The notes: generated from the sequence alone by a model not told the origin. DNA of 64,000 bases from Rhodococcus gordoniae (GCF_001646655.1 NZ_LPZN01000013.1:1-64000), one strand, 5' to 3'; numbered from the stretch's first letter, positions 19,355 to 29,240 are shown. A program made the numbers and translations.

Positions 19355-20011
19355 TCATCGCTCGAGTGCTGTGCCGCGGTCGTCGCCGGTGCTCGATTCG
19401 CCCCCGGGGACGTCCACATCCCCGGTCTTGAACCGCTGGACGAGGTGATCGATTCCGACCCCCAGGACCACCGCGACGCAGATGGACACGGCCGCACCCA
19501 ACAACGGTTGCGATTCGAACCAGCCCCCGACGAGACGGCCCACCAGCGCCGAGTACAGCGCCCAGGTCGTACCGCCCAGGATCGTGAGGGGCACGAACTT
19601 CTGCCGTGGGTAGCGGGTCGCTCCGGCCGTCATGTTCACAGCGATCCGGCCGATCGGGATGTAGCGGGCCGTGAGGATCACTGCCGCGCCGCGCTTGTCG
19701 AGTCCGTGCCGCGCCCACGCGAAAGCGGCTCGTGCCTTCGGGCGGCGCATCCACCGGAACCGGTCCGTGCCGACCTTCCGTCCGATCGTGTAGGCGATGT
19801 TGTCGCCGATGATCGCGCCGAGCGCCGCGAGCACGACGACGATCCACAGGTGGGGAAGTCCGGTCGAGCCCGAGAGGGACGCCAGGGTCACCAGGACGGT
19901 CTCGCTGGGCACCGGAGGGAAGAAGCCGTCGAGGATGCACACGGCGAAGACCAACGGATAGACCCAGAGGGCCGCGGCCTGGCCGATGATGAATTCGTTG
20001 ATCACGTCCAT
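19355..20011 (-). CDS. DedA-family membrane protein
   Basis: The 218-residue protein has four to five hydrophobic segments and the DedA motifs: the FFPPVPSE loop near residue 30, GDNIAYTIGRKVG, and the conserved arginine in TARYIPIGR. These proteins are linked to lipid flipping and envelope maintenance. The C-terminal 20 residues are polar. No strong ribosome binding site precedes ATG 20011. The gene follows no partner on its strand except the tRNA beyond it, so it is probably a single unit. Confidence 0.88.
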   Translation of the reverse strand: MDVINEFIIGQAAALWVYPLVFAVCILDGFFPPVPSETVLVTLASLSGSTGLPHLWIVVVLAALGAIIGDNIAYTIGRKVGTDRFRWMRRPKARAAFAWARHGLDKRGAAVILTARYIPIGRIAVNMTAGATRYPRQKFVPLTILGGTTWALYSALVGRLVGGWFESQPLLGAAVSICVAVVLGVGIDHLVQRFKTGDVDVPGGESSTGDDRGTALER

Positions 20012-20261
20012 GGATATGCGTGGTGCTCCCGTCGGGTCCGCCGGTCGGCTCCTTCCACGCTATCCGCTCGCGCCGCCGAGGACTCCGGACGAGGGCGGCG
20101 TTACGGCACACACCGTCGACCGCAAGAGAACGATTCGATTCCGATTCGCCCGTTTCGTCGCATCGATCTCGACTCGGGTCTACTATGGGCGCACCAAGGG
20201 GGAATCGTGGGCGGCCGGTGGGGGAAAGCCGGTCCGCGCCACCTGATGGCGGGAGTTCTTC

Positions 20262-21143
20262 ATGCAGGTTCCTGGCCCATTCGAGTACGAGCGTGCCACC
20301 GGAGTGGATCACGCCGTCGAGTTGCTCGACCGGCACGGAGAGGGGGCCCGGGTCGTCGCCGGCGGACACAGTCTGCTGCCGATGATGAAACTTCGACTCG
20401 CGAATCCGGAGTACTTGATCGACATCAACGATCTCGCGGACGAACTCGATCACATCGTGTTCGAACCCGGGTCCGTGCGCCTCGGTGCCCTGGTCCGGCA
20501 CCGCCGGCTTCTCGAATCCGACGAACTCGCCGAGATCTTCCCGATCTTCCGCGATGCCGAGCGAGTGATCGCCGATCCCGTCGTCCGCAATCGTGGAACG
20601 CTCGGTGGGTCGTTGTGTCAGGCAGATCCTGCCGAGGATCTGTCCACCGTGTGTGCAGTGCTCGGCGCGACCTGTGTCGTACGCGGACCGGGCGGGGTGC
20701 GCGAGCTCGATTTCCACGACTTCCATCTCGGCCCCTACGAGACGGCGGTCGCCCCGAACGAACTGCTCGTCGAGGTGCGGCTGCCGAGGAAGGGCACCGG
20801 GGCCAGTGCGTACGAGAAGGTCGAGCGTCGCACCGGCGACTGGGCGGTGGCCGCCGCGGGTGTCGCGCTGTGGACGTCGGGAGGACGGATCACCGACGCA
20901 CGGGTCGGGCTGACGGCCGTGCGCGGCGACGACGAGGCGTTGTCGGCGATCACCGACCTGCTGCGGGGTGCGCCACCGTCCGACGACCTGTTCCGAGAGG
21001 CCGGCGCCGCAGCCGCGCGGGCCTGCGATCCCGAGACCGACCAGCGTGGCACCGCCGCCTACAAACGTCACCTCGCGTCCGAGTTGACGGTGCGTGCCCT
21101 GCGCCGAGCCGCCGAACGTCTCGGCGCCACCGAAAGGGTGTGA
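20262..21143 (+). CDS. coxM: Aerobic carbon monoxide dehydrogenase, medium (FAD) subunit
   Basis: The 293-residue subunit has the FAD-binding motifs AGGHSLLPMMK and the TLGGSLCQADPAED segment found in CoxM and xanthine dehydrogenase flavin subunits. It takes electrons from the [2Fe-2S] subunit and passes them to the respiratory chain. ATG 20262 follows GGGAG by seven bases. It is first of six tightly packed cox genes; coxS starts five bases after its stop. A -10-like TACTAT lies at 20181-20186 upstream. Confidence 0.92.
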   Translation: MQVPGPFEYERATGVDHAVELLDRHGEGARVVAGGHSLLPMMKLRLANPEYLIDINDLADELDHIVFEPGSVRLGALVRHRRLLESDELAEIFPIFRDAERVIADPVVRNRGTLGGSLCQADPAEDLSTVCAVLGATCVVRGPGGVRELDFHDFHLGPYETAVAPNELLVEVRLPRKGTGASAYEKVERRTGDWAVAAAGVALWTSGGRITDARVGLTAVRGDDEALSAITDLLRGAPPSDDLFREAGAAAARACDPETDQRGTAAYKRHLASELTVRALRRAAERLGATERV

Positions 21144-21147
21144 TCCG

Positions 21148-21633
21148 ATGCAGATCTCGATGACAGTCAACGGCGAGAACGTCACCGCCGACGTCGAACC
21201 TCGAACTCTGCTCGTGCATTTCCTGCGAGACCACCTCGGTCTGACCGGAACCCACTGGGGATGCGACACGAGCAATTGCGGAACGTGCGTCGTCTCCGTG
21301 GACGGCGAACCGGTGAAGTCGTGCACCACCCTGGCGGTCATGGTCGCCGGCCACGAGGTGCTCACCGTCGAAGGACTCGAACGCGACGGCGTCCTCGACC
21401 CGGTGCAGGAAGGATTCGTGCGCTGCCACGGGCTGCAGTGCGGCTTCTGCACCCCGGGAATGATGATCACCGCCCGGGCGCTGCTCGATCGCGATCCCGA
21501 CCCCGACGACGCGACGATCCGCGAGGCGATCTCCGGGCAGATCTGCCGCTGCACCGGCTACACCACCATCGTCCGGTCGGTCCGGTGGGCCGCCGAACAC
21601 TCCTCGACCTCACAGCCCACGGAGGTGTCGTGA
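21148..21633 (+). CDS. coxS: Aerobic carbon monoxide dehydrogenase, small [2Fe-2S] subunit
   Basis: The 161-residue protein has an N-terminal plant-type ferredoxin site (CDTSNCGTC, then a cysteine in SCTT) and a C-terminal helical site (CGFCTPGM and CRCTGY). This is the two-cluster pattern of molybdenum hydroxylases. ATG 21148 gives the usual N-terminus. The stop TGA overlaps the coxL ATG by one base. Confidence 0.94.
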   Translation: MQISMTVNGENVTADVEPRTLLVHFLRDHLGLTGTHWGCDTSNCGTCVVSVDGEPVKSCTTLAVMVAGHEVLTVEGLERDGVLDPVQEGFVRCHGLQCGFCTPGMMITARALLDRDPDPDDATIREAISGQICRCTGYTTIVRSVRWAAEHSSTSQPTEVS

Positions 21634-24026
21634 TGACCGCGGTCGAACCGGACATGCGCCCGGAGGAACAGGACAACGATCGCACGCCGTGTGGACACGG
21701 CCGCATGCTGCGCAAGGAGGACCCGCGCTTCGTGCGCGGCCGCGGCACCTACGTCGACGATGTCAGGCTGCCCGGCATGCTGCATCTCGCAGTGCTCCGA
21801 TCGCCGGTCGCGCATGCGCGGATCAACAGCATCGATACGTCCGCCGCCCTCGCACACTCGAAGGTGCGGGCGGTGATCACGGGCGCCGACCTGGCCGAGA
21901 AGGGCCTGGCGTGGATGCCGACACTGTCGAACGACGTGCAGGCCGTGCTCGCCACCGACAAGGTGCGCTTCCACGGCCAGGAGGTCGCGTTCGTCGTCGC
22001 CGACGACCACTATTCGGCGCGCGACGCCCTCGAACTGATCGACGTCGACTACGAGATGCTCGACCCGGTCGTCGATGTGCGCACGGCCCTGTCGCCCGAG
22101 GCACCGGTGATCCGGACCGATCTCGACGGGAAGACCGACAACCATTGCTTCGACTGGGAAACCGGCGATGCGGCGGCCACCGACGCGGTCTTCGCGAAGG
22201 CCGACGTCGTCACCCGGCAGGAGATCGTCTATCCGCGGGTGCACCCGGCGCCCATGGAAACGTGCGGTGCGGTCGCCGATTACGACCGGATCTCCGGAAA
22301 GCTGACGCTCTGGTCCACCACACAGGCCCCGCACGCCCATCGCACGCTGTACGCACTGGTCGCGGGTCTGCCCGAACACAAGATCCGCGTCATCTCGCCC
22401 GACATCGGCGGTGGATTCGGCAACAAGGTGCCCATCTACCCCGGTTACGTCGGGGCGATCGTCGCGTCGCTGGTCACCGGACGGCCCGTCAAGTGGATGG
22501 AGGACCGCAGCGAGAACCTCATGAGTACCGGCTTCGCGCGCGACTACATCATGATCGGGGAGATCGCGGCGACGAAGGAAGGCCGCATCCTCGCCATCCG
22601 GTCCCGTGTCCTCGCCGACCACGGCGCGTTCAACGCCACCGCGGCCCCGGTGAAATATCCGGCCGGCTTCTTCGGGGTGTTCACCGGCAGTTACGACATC
22701 GAGGCCGCGTACTCCCACATGACCGCGGTCTACACCAACAAGGCACCCGGCGGTGTCGCCTACGCGTGCTCGTTCCGCATCACCGAAGCCGTGTACTTCG
22801 TCGAACGGCTCGTCGATTGTCTGGCCTACGACCTCGATATGGACCCGGCCGAACTACGACTGAAGAACCTTCTGCGCCCCGAACAGTTCCCGTACACGAG
22901 CAAGACCGGCTGGAAGTACGACTCCGGCGACTACGAGACCACCATGCGCAAGGCCATGAACCTCGTCGGATACGAGGATCTGCGGCGCGAACAGGCCGAA
23001 CGCCGCGCACGGGGCGAACTGATGGGCATCGGCATGTCGTTCTTCACCGAGGCCGTCGGCGCGGGGCCGCGCAAGGACATGGACATCCTCGGTCTCGGCA
23101 TGGCCGACGGCTGCGAACTGCGCGTCCATCCCACCGGTAAGGCCGTGGTGAGGCTGTCGGTGCAGTCCCAGGGGCAAGGACACGAGACGACCTTCGCGCA
23201 GATCGTCGCGGAGGAGATCGGCATCCCGCCCGACGACATCGACGTCGTCCACGGCGACACCGACAACACCCCCTTCGGACTCGGCACCTACGGAAGCCGC
23301 TCGACACCGGTGTCCGGCGCGGCCGCCGCGCTGGTCGCCCGCAAGGTGCGCGACAAGGCGAAGATCATCGCATCGGGCATGCTCGAGGTCTCCGTCGCCG
23401 ATCTCGAATGGGAGAAGGGCACCTTCCGGGTCAAGGGCGACCCGGCGGCGGCGGTCACGATCCAGGACATCGCGATGCGGGCCCACGGCGCCGGCGATCT
23501 GCCCGAAGGTCTCGAAGGCGGTCTCGAGGCGCAGATCTGCTATAACCCCGAGAACCTGACCTATCCCTACGGCGCCTATTTCTGTGTCGTCGACGTCGAT
23601 CCCGGCACCGCGGAGGTGAAGATCCGCCGGTTCCTGGCCGTGGACGACTGCGGCACCCGCATCAACCCGATGATCATCGAAGGGCAGGTGCACGGTGGCA
23701 TCGTCGACGGGATCGGCATGGCCCTGATGGAGATGATCGCGTTCGACGAGAACGGAACGTGCCTGGGCGGGTCGTTCATGGACTACCTGATCCCCACCGC
23801 CCTCGAGGTACCCACGCTCGAGACGGCGTTCACCGTCACCCCGTCACCGCATCACCCGATCGGCGCGAAGGGCATCGGCGAATCCGCCACGGTCGGTTCC
23901 CCACCCGCGATCGTCAACGCCGTGGTCGATGCGTTGAAACCCCTCGGCGTCCGGCACGCCGACATGCCGTTGACACCGTCGCGGGTGTGGGAAGCCATGC
24001 AGGGTCGCGCGACCCCGCCGATCTGA
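21633..24026 (+). CDS. coxL: Form I aerobic carbon monoxide dehydrogenase, large molybdenum subunit
   Basis: The 797-residue catalytic subunit binds the Mo-Cu molybdopterin cytosine dinucleotide site that oxidises CO to CO2. It has the form I active-site loop AYACSFR (pattern AYxCSFR; form II is AYRGAGR). The cysteine of this loop carries the copper. Other matches to the Oligotropha enzyme are GGGFGNK, SQGQGHETT, DCGTRINPMIIEGQVHGG and GAKGIGES. The x residue is Ala where Arg is commonest. ATG 21633 overlaps the coxS stop. Confidence 0.93.
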   Translation: MTAVEPDMRPEEQDNDRTPCGHGRMLRKEDPRFVRGRGTYVDDVRLPGMLHLAVLRSPVAHARINSIDTSAALAHSKVRAVITGADLAEKGLAWMPTLSNDVQAVLATDKVRFHGQEVAFVVADDHYSARDALELIDVDYEMLDPVVDVRTALSPEAPVIRTDLDGKTDNHCFDWETGDAAATDAVFAKADVVTRQEIVYPRVHPAPMETCGAVADYDRISGKLTLWSTTQAPHAHRTLYALVAGLPEHKIRVISPDIGGGFGNKVPIYPGYVGAIVASLVTGRPVKWMEDRSENLMSTGFARDYIMIGEIAATKEGRILAIRSRVLADHGAFNATAAPVKYPAGFFGVFTGSYDIEAAYSHMTAVYTNKAPGGVAYACSFRITEAVYFVERLVDCLAYDLDMDPAELRLKNLLRPEQFPYTSKTGWKYDSGDYETTMRKAMNLVGYEDLRREQAERRARGELMGIGMSFFTEAVGAGPRKDMDILGLGMADGCELRVHPTGKAVVRLSVQSQGQGHETTFAQIVAEEIGIPPDDIDVVHGDTDNTPFGLGTYGSRSTPVSGAAAALVARKVRDKAKIIASGMLEVSVADLEWEKGTFRVKGDPAAAVTIQDIAMRAHGAGDLPEGLEGGLEAQICYNPENLTYPYGAYFCVVDVDPGTAEVKIRRFLAVDDCGTRINPMIIEGQVHGGIVDGIGMALMEMIAFDENGTCLGGSFMDYLIPTALEVPTLETAFTVTPSPHHPIGAKGIGESATVGSPPAIVNAVVDALKPLGVRHADMPLTPSRVWEAMQGRATPPI

Positions 24027-24048
24027 GCGACGCGACAGAAGGATTCGA

Positions 24049-24984
24049 GTGGAACGAGCGGAGTACGAGGACATGGACCTTGCGGTGCGGGCAGCACAGT
24101 TGCGCAGCGAACGCCGCCCGTTCGTGGAAGCGACCGTTGTACGGGCACAACCGCCGACGTCCGCGCACTCGGGCGACCGGGCGCTCGTCCACGCCGACGG
24201 CACGATCGAGGGGTTCGTGGGCGGACAGTGCACCGAGAACTCGGTGCGCGAAATGTCCCGCACGGTGCTCGAGCGAGGGGAGAGCATGCTCCTACGGGTG
24301 CTGCCGGCCGGAGCCGCCGAGTTCCCCGACACTCCGGGGGCGACGATCGCGGTCAACCCGTGCATGTCCGGTGGGGCCACCGAGATCTTTCTCGAGCCGC
24401 GGATGCCTGCGCTCGTGGTGGCCGTCTTCGGGGACTCGCCCGTGGCCGACGCCGTGAGCGACTTCGCGCGGCGCGTCGACTACTCGGTGGAACGGATCCG
24501 CGGGACGCGCGTGCCCGCCGAGGCTTCGGTGGTGATCGTCGCGAGTCACGGAGGCGACGAGGGGAGTGTGATCCGCGCGGCGCTCGACGCCGGAAGCCGC
24601 TATATCGGTCTGGTCGCCAGTCACACCCGTGGCGCCGCGGTGCTCGACGAGGTGGATCCGACCGACGACGAGCGTGCCCACGTGCACACCCCGGTCGGGC
24701 TCGATATCGGTGCCCGCACCCCCGCGGAGATCGGACTGTCGATCGTGGCCGACATCGTGCGAGTCGCGCGCAGCGGCGGCCTCACCCGCCCCTCCGAGGA
24801 GAGTTGTCGACGCGTCGAGGTGCCGAGGGAGGCGGAGTCGAAGCCGCAGACGGCCGTCGACCCGGTGTGCGGGATGACCGTCACGATCACCGAGTCCACC
24901 CCGCACCTCGTCGTTGCGGGCCGGACGATGTGGTTCTGCTGCCCGGGTTGCCGCAGCCGCTTCGAGAAGGACGACGTCGCGTGA
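24049..24984 (+). CDS. coxF: XdhC/CoxF-type maturation factor with C-terminal YHS domain
   Basis: The 311-residue protein joins an N-terminal XdhC/CoxI domain (residues 1-90, with GFVGGQCTENSVRE), an XdhC Rossmann domain (about 115-245) and a C-terminal YHS metal-binding domain (DPVCGMTV...FCCPGC). XdhC proteins deliver sulfurated molybdenum cofactor to their enzyme, and this one fits CoxF. GTG 24049 follows AGAAGGA. The stop overlaps the coxD start (GTGA). Confidence 0.85.
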   Translation: MERAEYEDMDLAVRAAQLRSERRPFVEATVVRAQPPTSAHSGDRALVHADGTIEGFVGGQCTENSVREMSRTVLERGESMLLRVLPAGAAEFPDTPGATIAVNPCMSGGATEIFLEPRMPALVVAVFGDSPVADAVSDFARRVDYSVERIRGTRVPAEASVVIVASHGGDEGSVIRAALDAGSRYIGLVASHTRGAAVLDEVDPTDDERAHVHTPVGLDIGARTPAEIGLSIVADIVRVARSGGLTRPSEESCRRVEVPREAESKPQTAVDPVCGMTVTITESTPHLVVAGRTMWFCCPGCRSRFEKDDVA

Positions 24985-25877
24985 CCGACCCGTCCTCTCC
25001 GGGCATCTTCACCGGCGTCGACGACGTGGTGGCCAGATTCGACAGCCACGATCACCTGCTCGATCAGGGCACCGCCGCCGCGATCCACCTCGCCGTCGCA
25101 TTGGGGCGACCGCTGTTGCTCGAGGGCGAACCGGGGGTCGGCAAGACCACTGCCGCCAAGGTGCTCGCGCAGATCCTCGGCAGCCCGCTGATCCGGTTGC
25201 AGTGCTACGAGGGACTGTCGGTCGCCGAGGCCCTCTACGACTGGAACTACCAACGCCAGTTGCTCGCGATCCGGCTCGCCGAAGCGCGCGGCGACGTTCC
25301 CGCCGAAGCCGACCTGTACTCCGAGGAATACCTCCTCGAACGCCCCATCCTGCGCTGCGTCCGCCACCGCGGCGACACACCCGCCGTTCTGCTCGTCGAC
25401 GAGATCGACCGTGCCGACGACGAATTCGAGGCGTTGCTGCTCGAATTCCTGGGAGAGTTCGCTGTCACCGTTCCCGAGCTCGGCACCCTCACCGCGACCC
25501 GCCCACCCGTTGTCGTGCTGACCTCGAATCGGAGCCGCGACCTGCACGACGCACTGCGGCGACGTTGCCTGTACCACTGGATCGACTACCCCGACCGCGC
25601 CCGGGCGGTGGCGATCCTGCGTCGCACGGTGCCATCGGCGAACATCGCGCTCGTCGAACGTGCCACGGATTTCGTCGCGGTGGCCCGCGGACTCGATCTC
25701 GACAAGGCACCCGGAATCGCGGAGACCATCGACTGGGTATCGGCCCTCGCCGCACTCGGTGTCACCGACCTCGTCCGGCCCGAAGCGGCAATGTCGCTCG
25801 CGGCACTGGCGAAGACCCCCGACGACGGCGACGCGCTGGGGGAGGCGCTGACCCGCTTCGTCTCCACCGAAGTGTAA
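24981..25877 (+). CDS. coxD: CoxD, MoxR-type AAA+ ATPase for CO dehydrogenase maturation
   Basis: The 298-residue ATPase has Walker A GEPGVGKT near residue 43, Walker B LLVDEID and sensor VVLTSNRSRD. In Oligotropha, CoxD is needed to insert sulfur and copper into the Mo-Cu site and works with the von Willebrand protein CoxE. GTG 24981 overlaps the coxF stop and the TAA overlaps the coxE ATG, so translation is coupled. Confidence 0.92.
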   Translation: MTDPSSPGIFTGVDDVVARFDSHDHLLDQGTAAAIHLAVALGRPLLLEGEPGVGKTTAAKVLAQILGSPLIRLQCYEGLSVAEALYDWNYQRQLLAIRLAEARGDVPAEADLYSEEYLLERPILRCVRHRGDTPAVLLVDEIDRADDEFEALLLEFLGEFAVTVPELGTLTATRPPVVVLTSNRSRDLHDALRRRCLYHWIDYPDRARAVAILRRTVPSANIALVERATDFVAVARGLDLDKAPGIAETIDWVSALAALGVTDLVRPEAAMSLAALAKTPDDGDALGEALTRFVSTEV

Positions 25878-27127
25878 TGAGCGCCGGGCTGCTCCCCGGG
25901 GTCGATCACGCCGCCTTCACAGTCGCGTTGGTCGACCGGCTCAGGTCCGCCGGGATCGTGGTCCCGGCGGACGGAGCGGCGACCTTCACGCGCGGCCTGC
26001 GTGCGTGTCCGCCGACCACCCGGACTCGGTTGTACTGGACCGCGCGGCTCACCCTCGTCGACCGGTACGAGAGCCTGTCCACCTTCGATACGGTCTTCGA
26101 CCGGGTGTTCGGCGAGGCGCCAGTTCCGCTCGACCCGCACGCCCGTCGCACGGGACCCGAGGACGAAGGCGCGCCGGGGGCGTCGACACCGGACGGACCC
26201 CGCCGGCCCAGCGGGGTTCCCACTTCCGGACACGACGTTCCATGGGTCACCAGGACGATCGTCGAATCCACAGAGGGGGAGCGGGCACCCGGCCGCCCGG
26301 GGCGCGAGGTGGCGAGCGCACTGGCCGAGATCGCCGATCAGCGGTTCGACGACCTCGACCCGGCGCAACTCGCACTCCTCGAGACATGGATCGAGGCGGC
26401 CGGAGCGCGCTGGGCGATCCGCCGCACCCGCCGTCGGGTCGAAGGCCGTACCGGACGCGTCGACATCCGCGCGAGCATCGCCGCCTCCCGCGGCACGGGG
26501 TTCGAGCCGCTCCGCCTGATCCGCACGCGACCGGGTCGACGCCGGCGGCAGATCGTCGTGTTCTGCGATGTCAGCCGTTCCATGCGTCCCCACATCGGGG
26601 TGTATCTGCATCTCGTGCGTGCGCTCGCGCACACCGGAACGGCCGAGGTCTTCGTGTTCTCCACCACAGCTGCGCGTCTGACACCCGTGCTCCGGCACCG
26701 GTCGGTCGACCAGGCGATCGACGTCGCCAACGAGCGGGTACGGACGCGGTTCGGAGGCACCCGCATCGCCGGTTCGCTCGCCGAGGTGGTCGCCTCGCGT
26801 CACGGACACCTGATGCGCGGAGCGATCGTCGTCGTCGCGTCCGACGGTTGGGACAGCGACGATCCCACCGAACTCGCCCACGTCCTGGCCAGGATCCGGC
26901 GTCGCGCGCACCGGCTGGTGTGGCTCAACCCCCGGGCCGGGCAGTCCGGTTTCATGCCCTCGACCGGGTCGATGTCCGCCGCGCTTCCACACTGCGACGC
27001 GATGGTGGCGGCCGACACACTCGTGGCCCTGCAGCACGCCGTCGACGTCGTCACGTCCACGGATACGGGGGACGGGGGACTCCGACGGCGTGTCGTAGGT
27101 CATGGCGTGGACGTCCTACCCTGGTAG
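25877..27127 (+). CDS. coxE: CoxE, von Willebrand factor A-domain protein
   Basis: The 416-residue protein has a C-terminal VWA domain whose metal site begins DVSRSM (DxSxS) and continues with the TRIAGS threonine and VVVASDGWDSDD. The N-terminal half is Arg-rich and less conserved. CoxE partners the MoxR ATPase CoxD during copper loading. ATG 25877 shares its A with the coxD stop. It is the last cox gene; no coxG or coxI was found in the window. Confidence 0.9.
   Translation: MSAGLLPGVDHAAFTVALVDRLRSAGIVVPADGAATFTRGLRACPPTTRTRLYWTARLTLVDRYESLSTFDTVFDRVFGEAPVPLDPHARRTGPEDEGAPGASTPDGPRRPSGVPTSGHDVPWVTRTIVESTEGERAPGRPGREVASALAEIADQRFDDLDPAQLALLETWIEAAGARWAIRRTRRRVEGRTGRVDIRASIAASRGTGFEPLRLIRTRPGRRRRQIVVFCDVSRSMRPHIGVYLHLVRALAHTGTAEVFVFSTTAARLTPVLRHRSVDQAIDVANERVRTRFGGTRIAGSLAEVVASRHGHLMRGAIVVVASDGWDSDDPTELAHVLARIRRRAHRLVWLNPRAGQSGFMPSTGSMSAALPHCDAMVAADTLVALQHAVDVVTSTDTGDGGLRRRVVGHGVDVLPW
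27117..27122 (+). promoter_or_regulatory. -10 element placing ctaG on a leaderless transcript
   Basis: TACCCT ends seven bases before ATG 27130, and no ribosome binding site precedes that ATG. The hexamer lies within the end of coxE, so the membrane protein gene probably has its own promoter. Confidence 0.45.
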
Positions 27128-27129
27128 TC

Positions 27130-29163
27130 ATGGCAACATCCGAGCTCGCGTCTCCCGCGCAGCTTCCGGCGCCCGCCCCCATGAGGGGAAACCCGCCGGC
27201 ACTGCTGATTCTCTTCGGCCTCCTCGCAGCGATCGTCGCGGCGTTCGCGGTCGGACTGTCCGCTGCCCAGGCTCTGGTGTTGCTCGGTATCCCCGACCCC
27301 GGTCCGCTCACGACCTACGGGCTTCCCGCAGTGCGCGCGATTTCCGAGATCGCGACGGTCATCACGATCGGCTCGCTGTTCTTCGCCGCCTTCCTCGTAC
27401 CCCCGCAGCGGAGCGGGGTACTCGACGTCGGCGGCTATCGCGCCGTGCGGACGGCGGGTGTCGCCGCAACGGTATGGGCGGTCACCGCCGCGCTGATGGT
27501 GCCGCTGACCCTGTCCGACACTTCCGGCAGTCCGCTGAGCGAGGCCATCCGTCCGGAGAACCTGTTCTCGGCACTCGGACAGGTGGAGGTCGCGCTGGCC
27601 TGGGCCTGGACGACCGTGCTCGCGCTGATCACCGCGCTGCTGGCCCGACTCGCAGTGCGCTGGTCGTGGACGCCGTATCTGTTGCTGCTGTCGTTCGTCG
27701 CCCTCATGCCGATCGCCCTGACCGGGCACTCCTCGTCGGGCGGTTCGCACGACATGGCGACCAACAGCCTCGTGCTGCACCTCGGCGCGGCGTCCGTCTG
27801 GGCCGGCGGGTTGTTCGCGCTGCTCGCCCATTCGATGAGGGGAGGGGAGCACACCGATGTCGCCGCCCGGCGGTTCTCCTTCGTCGCCGGACTCGCGTTC
27901 GTCGTGATGGCTGTCAGCGGCGTGATCAACGCCGCGGTCCGCATGTCGTTCGACGACCTGACGACCACCACCTACGGCAGGTTGCTGCTCGCGAAGACCG
28001 TCGCGCTGGTCCTGCTCGGCATCTTCGGCTGGGCCCAGCGACGCCGGGCGCTGCCGGCCCTCGAGGCCGACCCCACCAGCCGGTCCGCTCTCGTCCGGTT
28101 CACCGTCGCCGAGGCGTTCGTCCTCGCCGCCACGATCGGCCTGGCCGTCGGACTCGGTCGCACACCTCCGCCGCCCCCGCCCTCGGTGCCGACGATCCAG
28201 GAGGTCGAGCTCGGATACCAGCTCGACGTACCCCCGTCCTTCGTGAGCCTGTTCTTCGGGCAATGGCGATTCGACCTCATCTTCGGCACTGCCGCACTCG
28301 TACTCGCCGCCGCCTACGCCGTCGGTCTGTGGACCCTGCGCAAGCGTGGCGACTCGTGGCCGCTCGGCCGGTCGATCGCCTGGTTCTCGGGCTGCTTCGT
28401 GCTGTTCGTCGCCACCAGTTCCGGCGTCGGCATGTACTCCCCGGCGATGTTCAGCGTGCACATGGGCGCGCACATGGCCCTGTCGATGCTCGCTCCCGTA
28501 CTTCTGGCGCTCGGCGGGGCGATGACCCTCGCCCTGCGTGCGTTCAAGCCGGCCGGACGCAACGCCCCTCCCGGCCCGCGCGAATGGATCCTCGAGTTCC
28601 TCCACAGCCCGCTGTCGCGCTTCTTCACGCACCCGATCGTGGCATCGGTGATGTTCGTCGGCGGTTTCTACGCGTTGTATCTCGGAGGGATCTTCACCGC
28701 GTTCATCGACAGTCACACCGCCCACGTCCTGATGAACCTGCACTTCCTGCTGAGCGGCTACCTGTTCTACTGGGTGGTGATCGGTGTCGACCCGTCGCCA
28801 CGCGACCTGCAGCCCGTGACGAAGCTGGCGATGGTCTTCGGCTCGCTCCCGTTCCACGCCTTCTTCGGTGTGACGCTCATGAGCATGGGCACGGTGATGG
28901 CCGAGAGCTACTACCGTGGCCTGGCCCTGCCGTGGAACTACGACCTGTTCTCCGATCAGAAGGTCGGCGGCAGCATCGCGTGGTCGGCCGGCGAGATTCC
29001 GCTCGTACTCGTGATGCTCGCGCTGCTCGTCCAGTGGTCGCGCACCGACCGGCGCACGGCCCGTCGCGTCGACCGGGCTGCGGAGCGCGACGACGACGCC
29101 GACCTCGCGGCACACAACGCGATGTTCGCCGAGCTGGCGCGCCGCGACCGCGAAGGCCGCTAG
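27130..29163 (+). CDS. ctaG: CopD-CtaG fusion, copper/cytochrome c oxidase assembly membrane protein
   Basis: The 677-residue protein has about sixteen hydrophobic segments. The N-terminal half has the CopD-like copper-resistance fold (LTGHSSSGGSHD, LHLGAASVWAGGL). The C-terminal half is the CtaG/Caa3 assembly domain (MYSPAMFSVHMGAHMALSML, LMNLHFLLSGYLFYW, HAFFGVTLM), rich in His and Met that could bind copper. The same fusion exists in mycobacteria. It probably delivers copper to cytochrome oxidase. It starts 3 bp after coxE, and CoxL also needs copper, but a shared role is inference. Confidence 0.88.
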   Translation: MATSELASPAQLPAPAPMRGNPPALLILFGLLAAIVAAFAVGLSAAQALVLLGIPDPGPLTTYGLPAVRAISEIATVITIGSLFFAAFLVPPQRSGVLDVGGYRAVRTAGVAATVWAVTAALMVPLTLSDTSGSPLSEAIRPENLFSALGQVEVALAWAWTTVLALITALLARLAVRWSWTPYLLLLSFVALMPIALTGHSSSGGSHDMATNSLVLHLGAASVWAGGLFALLAHSMRGGEHTDVAARRFSFVAGLAFVVMAVSGVINAAVRMSFDDLTTTTYGRLLLAKTVALVLLGIFGWAQRRRALPALEADPTSRSALVRFTVAEAFVLAATIGLAVGLGRTPPPPPPSVPTIQEVELGYQLDVPPSFVSLFFGQWRFDLIFGTAALVLAAAYAVGLWTLRKRGDSWPLGRSIAWFSGCFVLFVATSSGVGMYSPAMFSVHMGAHMALSMLAPVLLALGGAMTLALRAFKPAGRNAPPGPREWILEFLHSPLSRFFTHPIVASVMFVGGFYALYLGGIFTAFIDSHTAHVLMNLHFLLSGYLFYWVVIGVDPSPRDLQPVTKLAMVFGSLPFHAFFGVTLMSMGTVMAESYYRGLALPWNYDLFSDQKVGGSIAWSAGEIPLVLVMLALLVQWSRTDRRTARRVDRAAERDDDADLAAHNAMFAELARRDREGR

Positions 29164-29240
29164 CCGCGCCGATCCGACACGCACATCCTGTCGCGCCGCG
29201 GCGAAGCGGACGAATACGGACGCCGCGGCCGGACGGTCCG

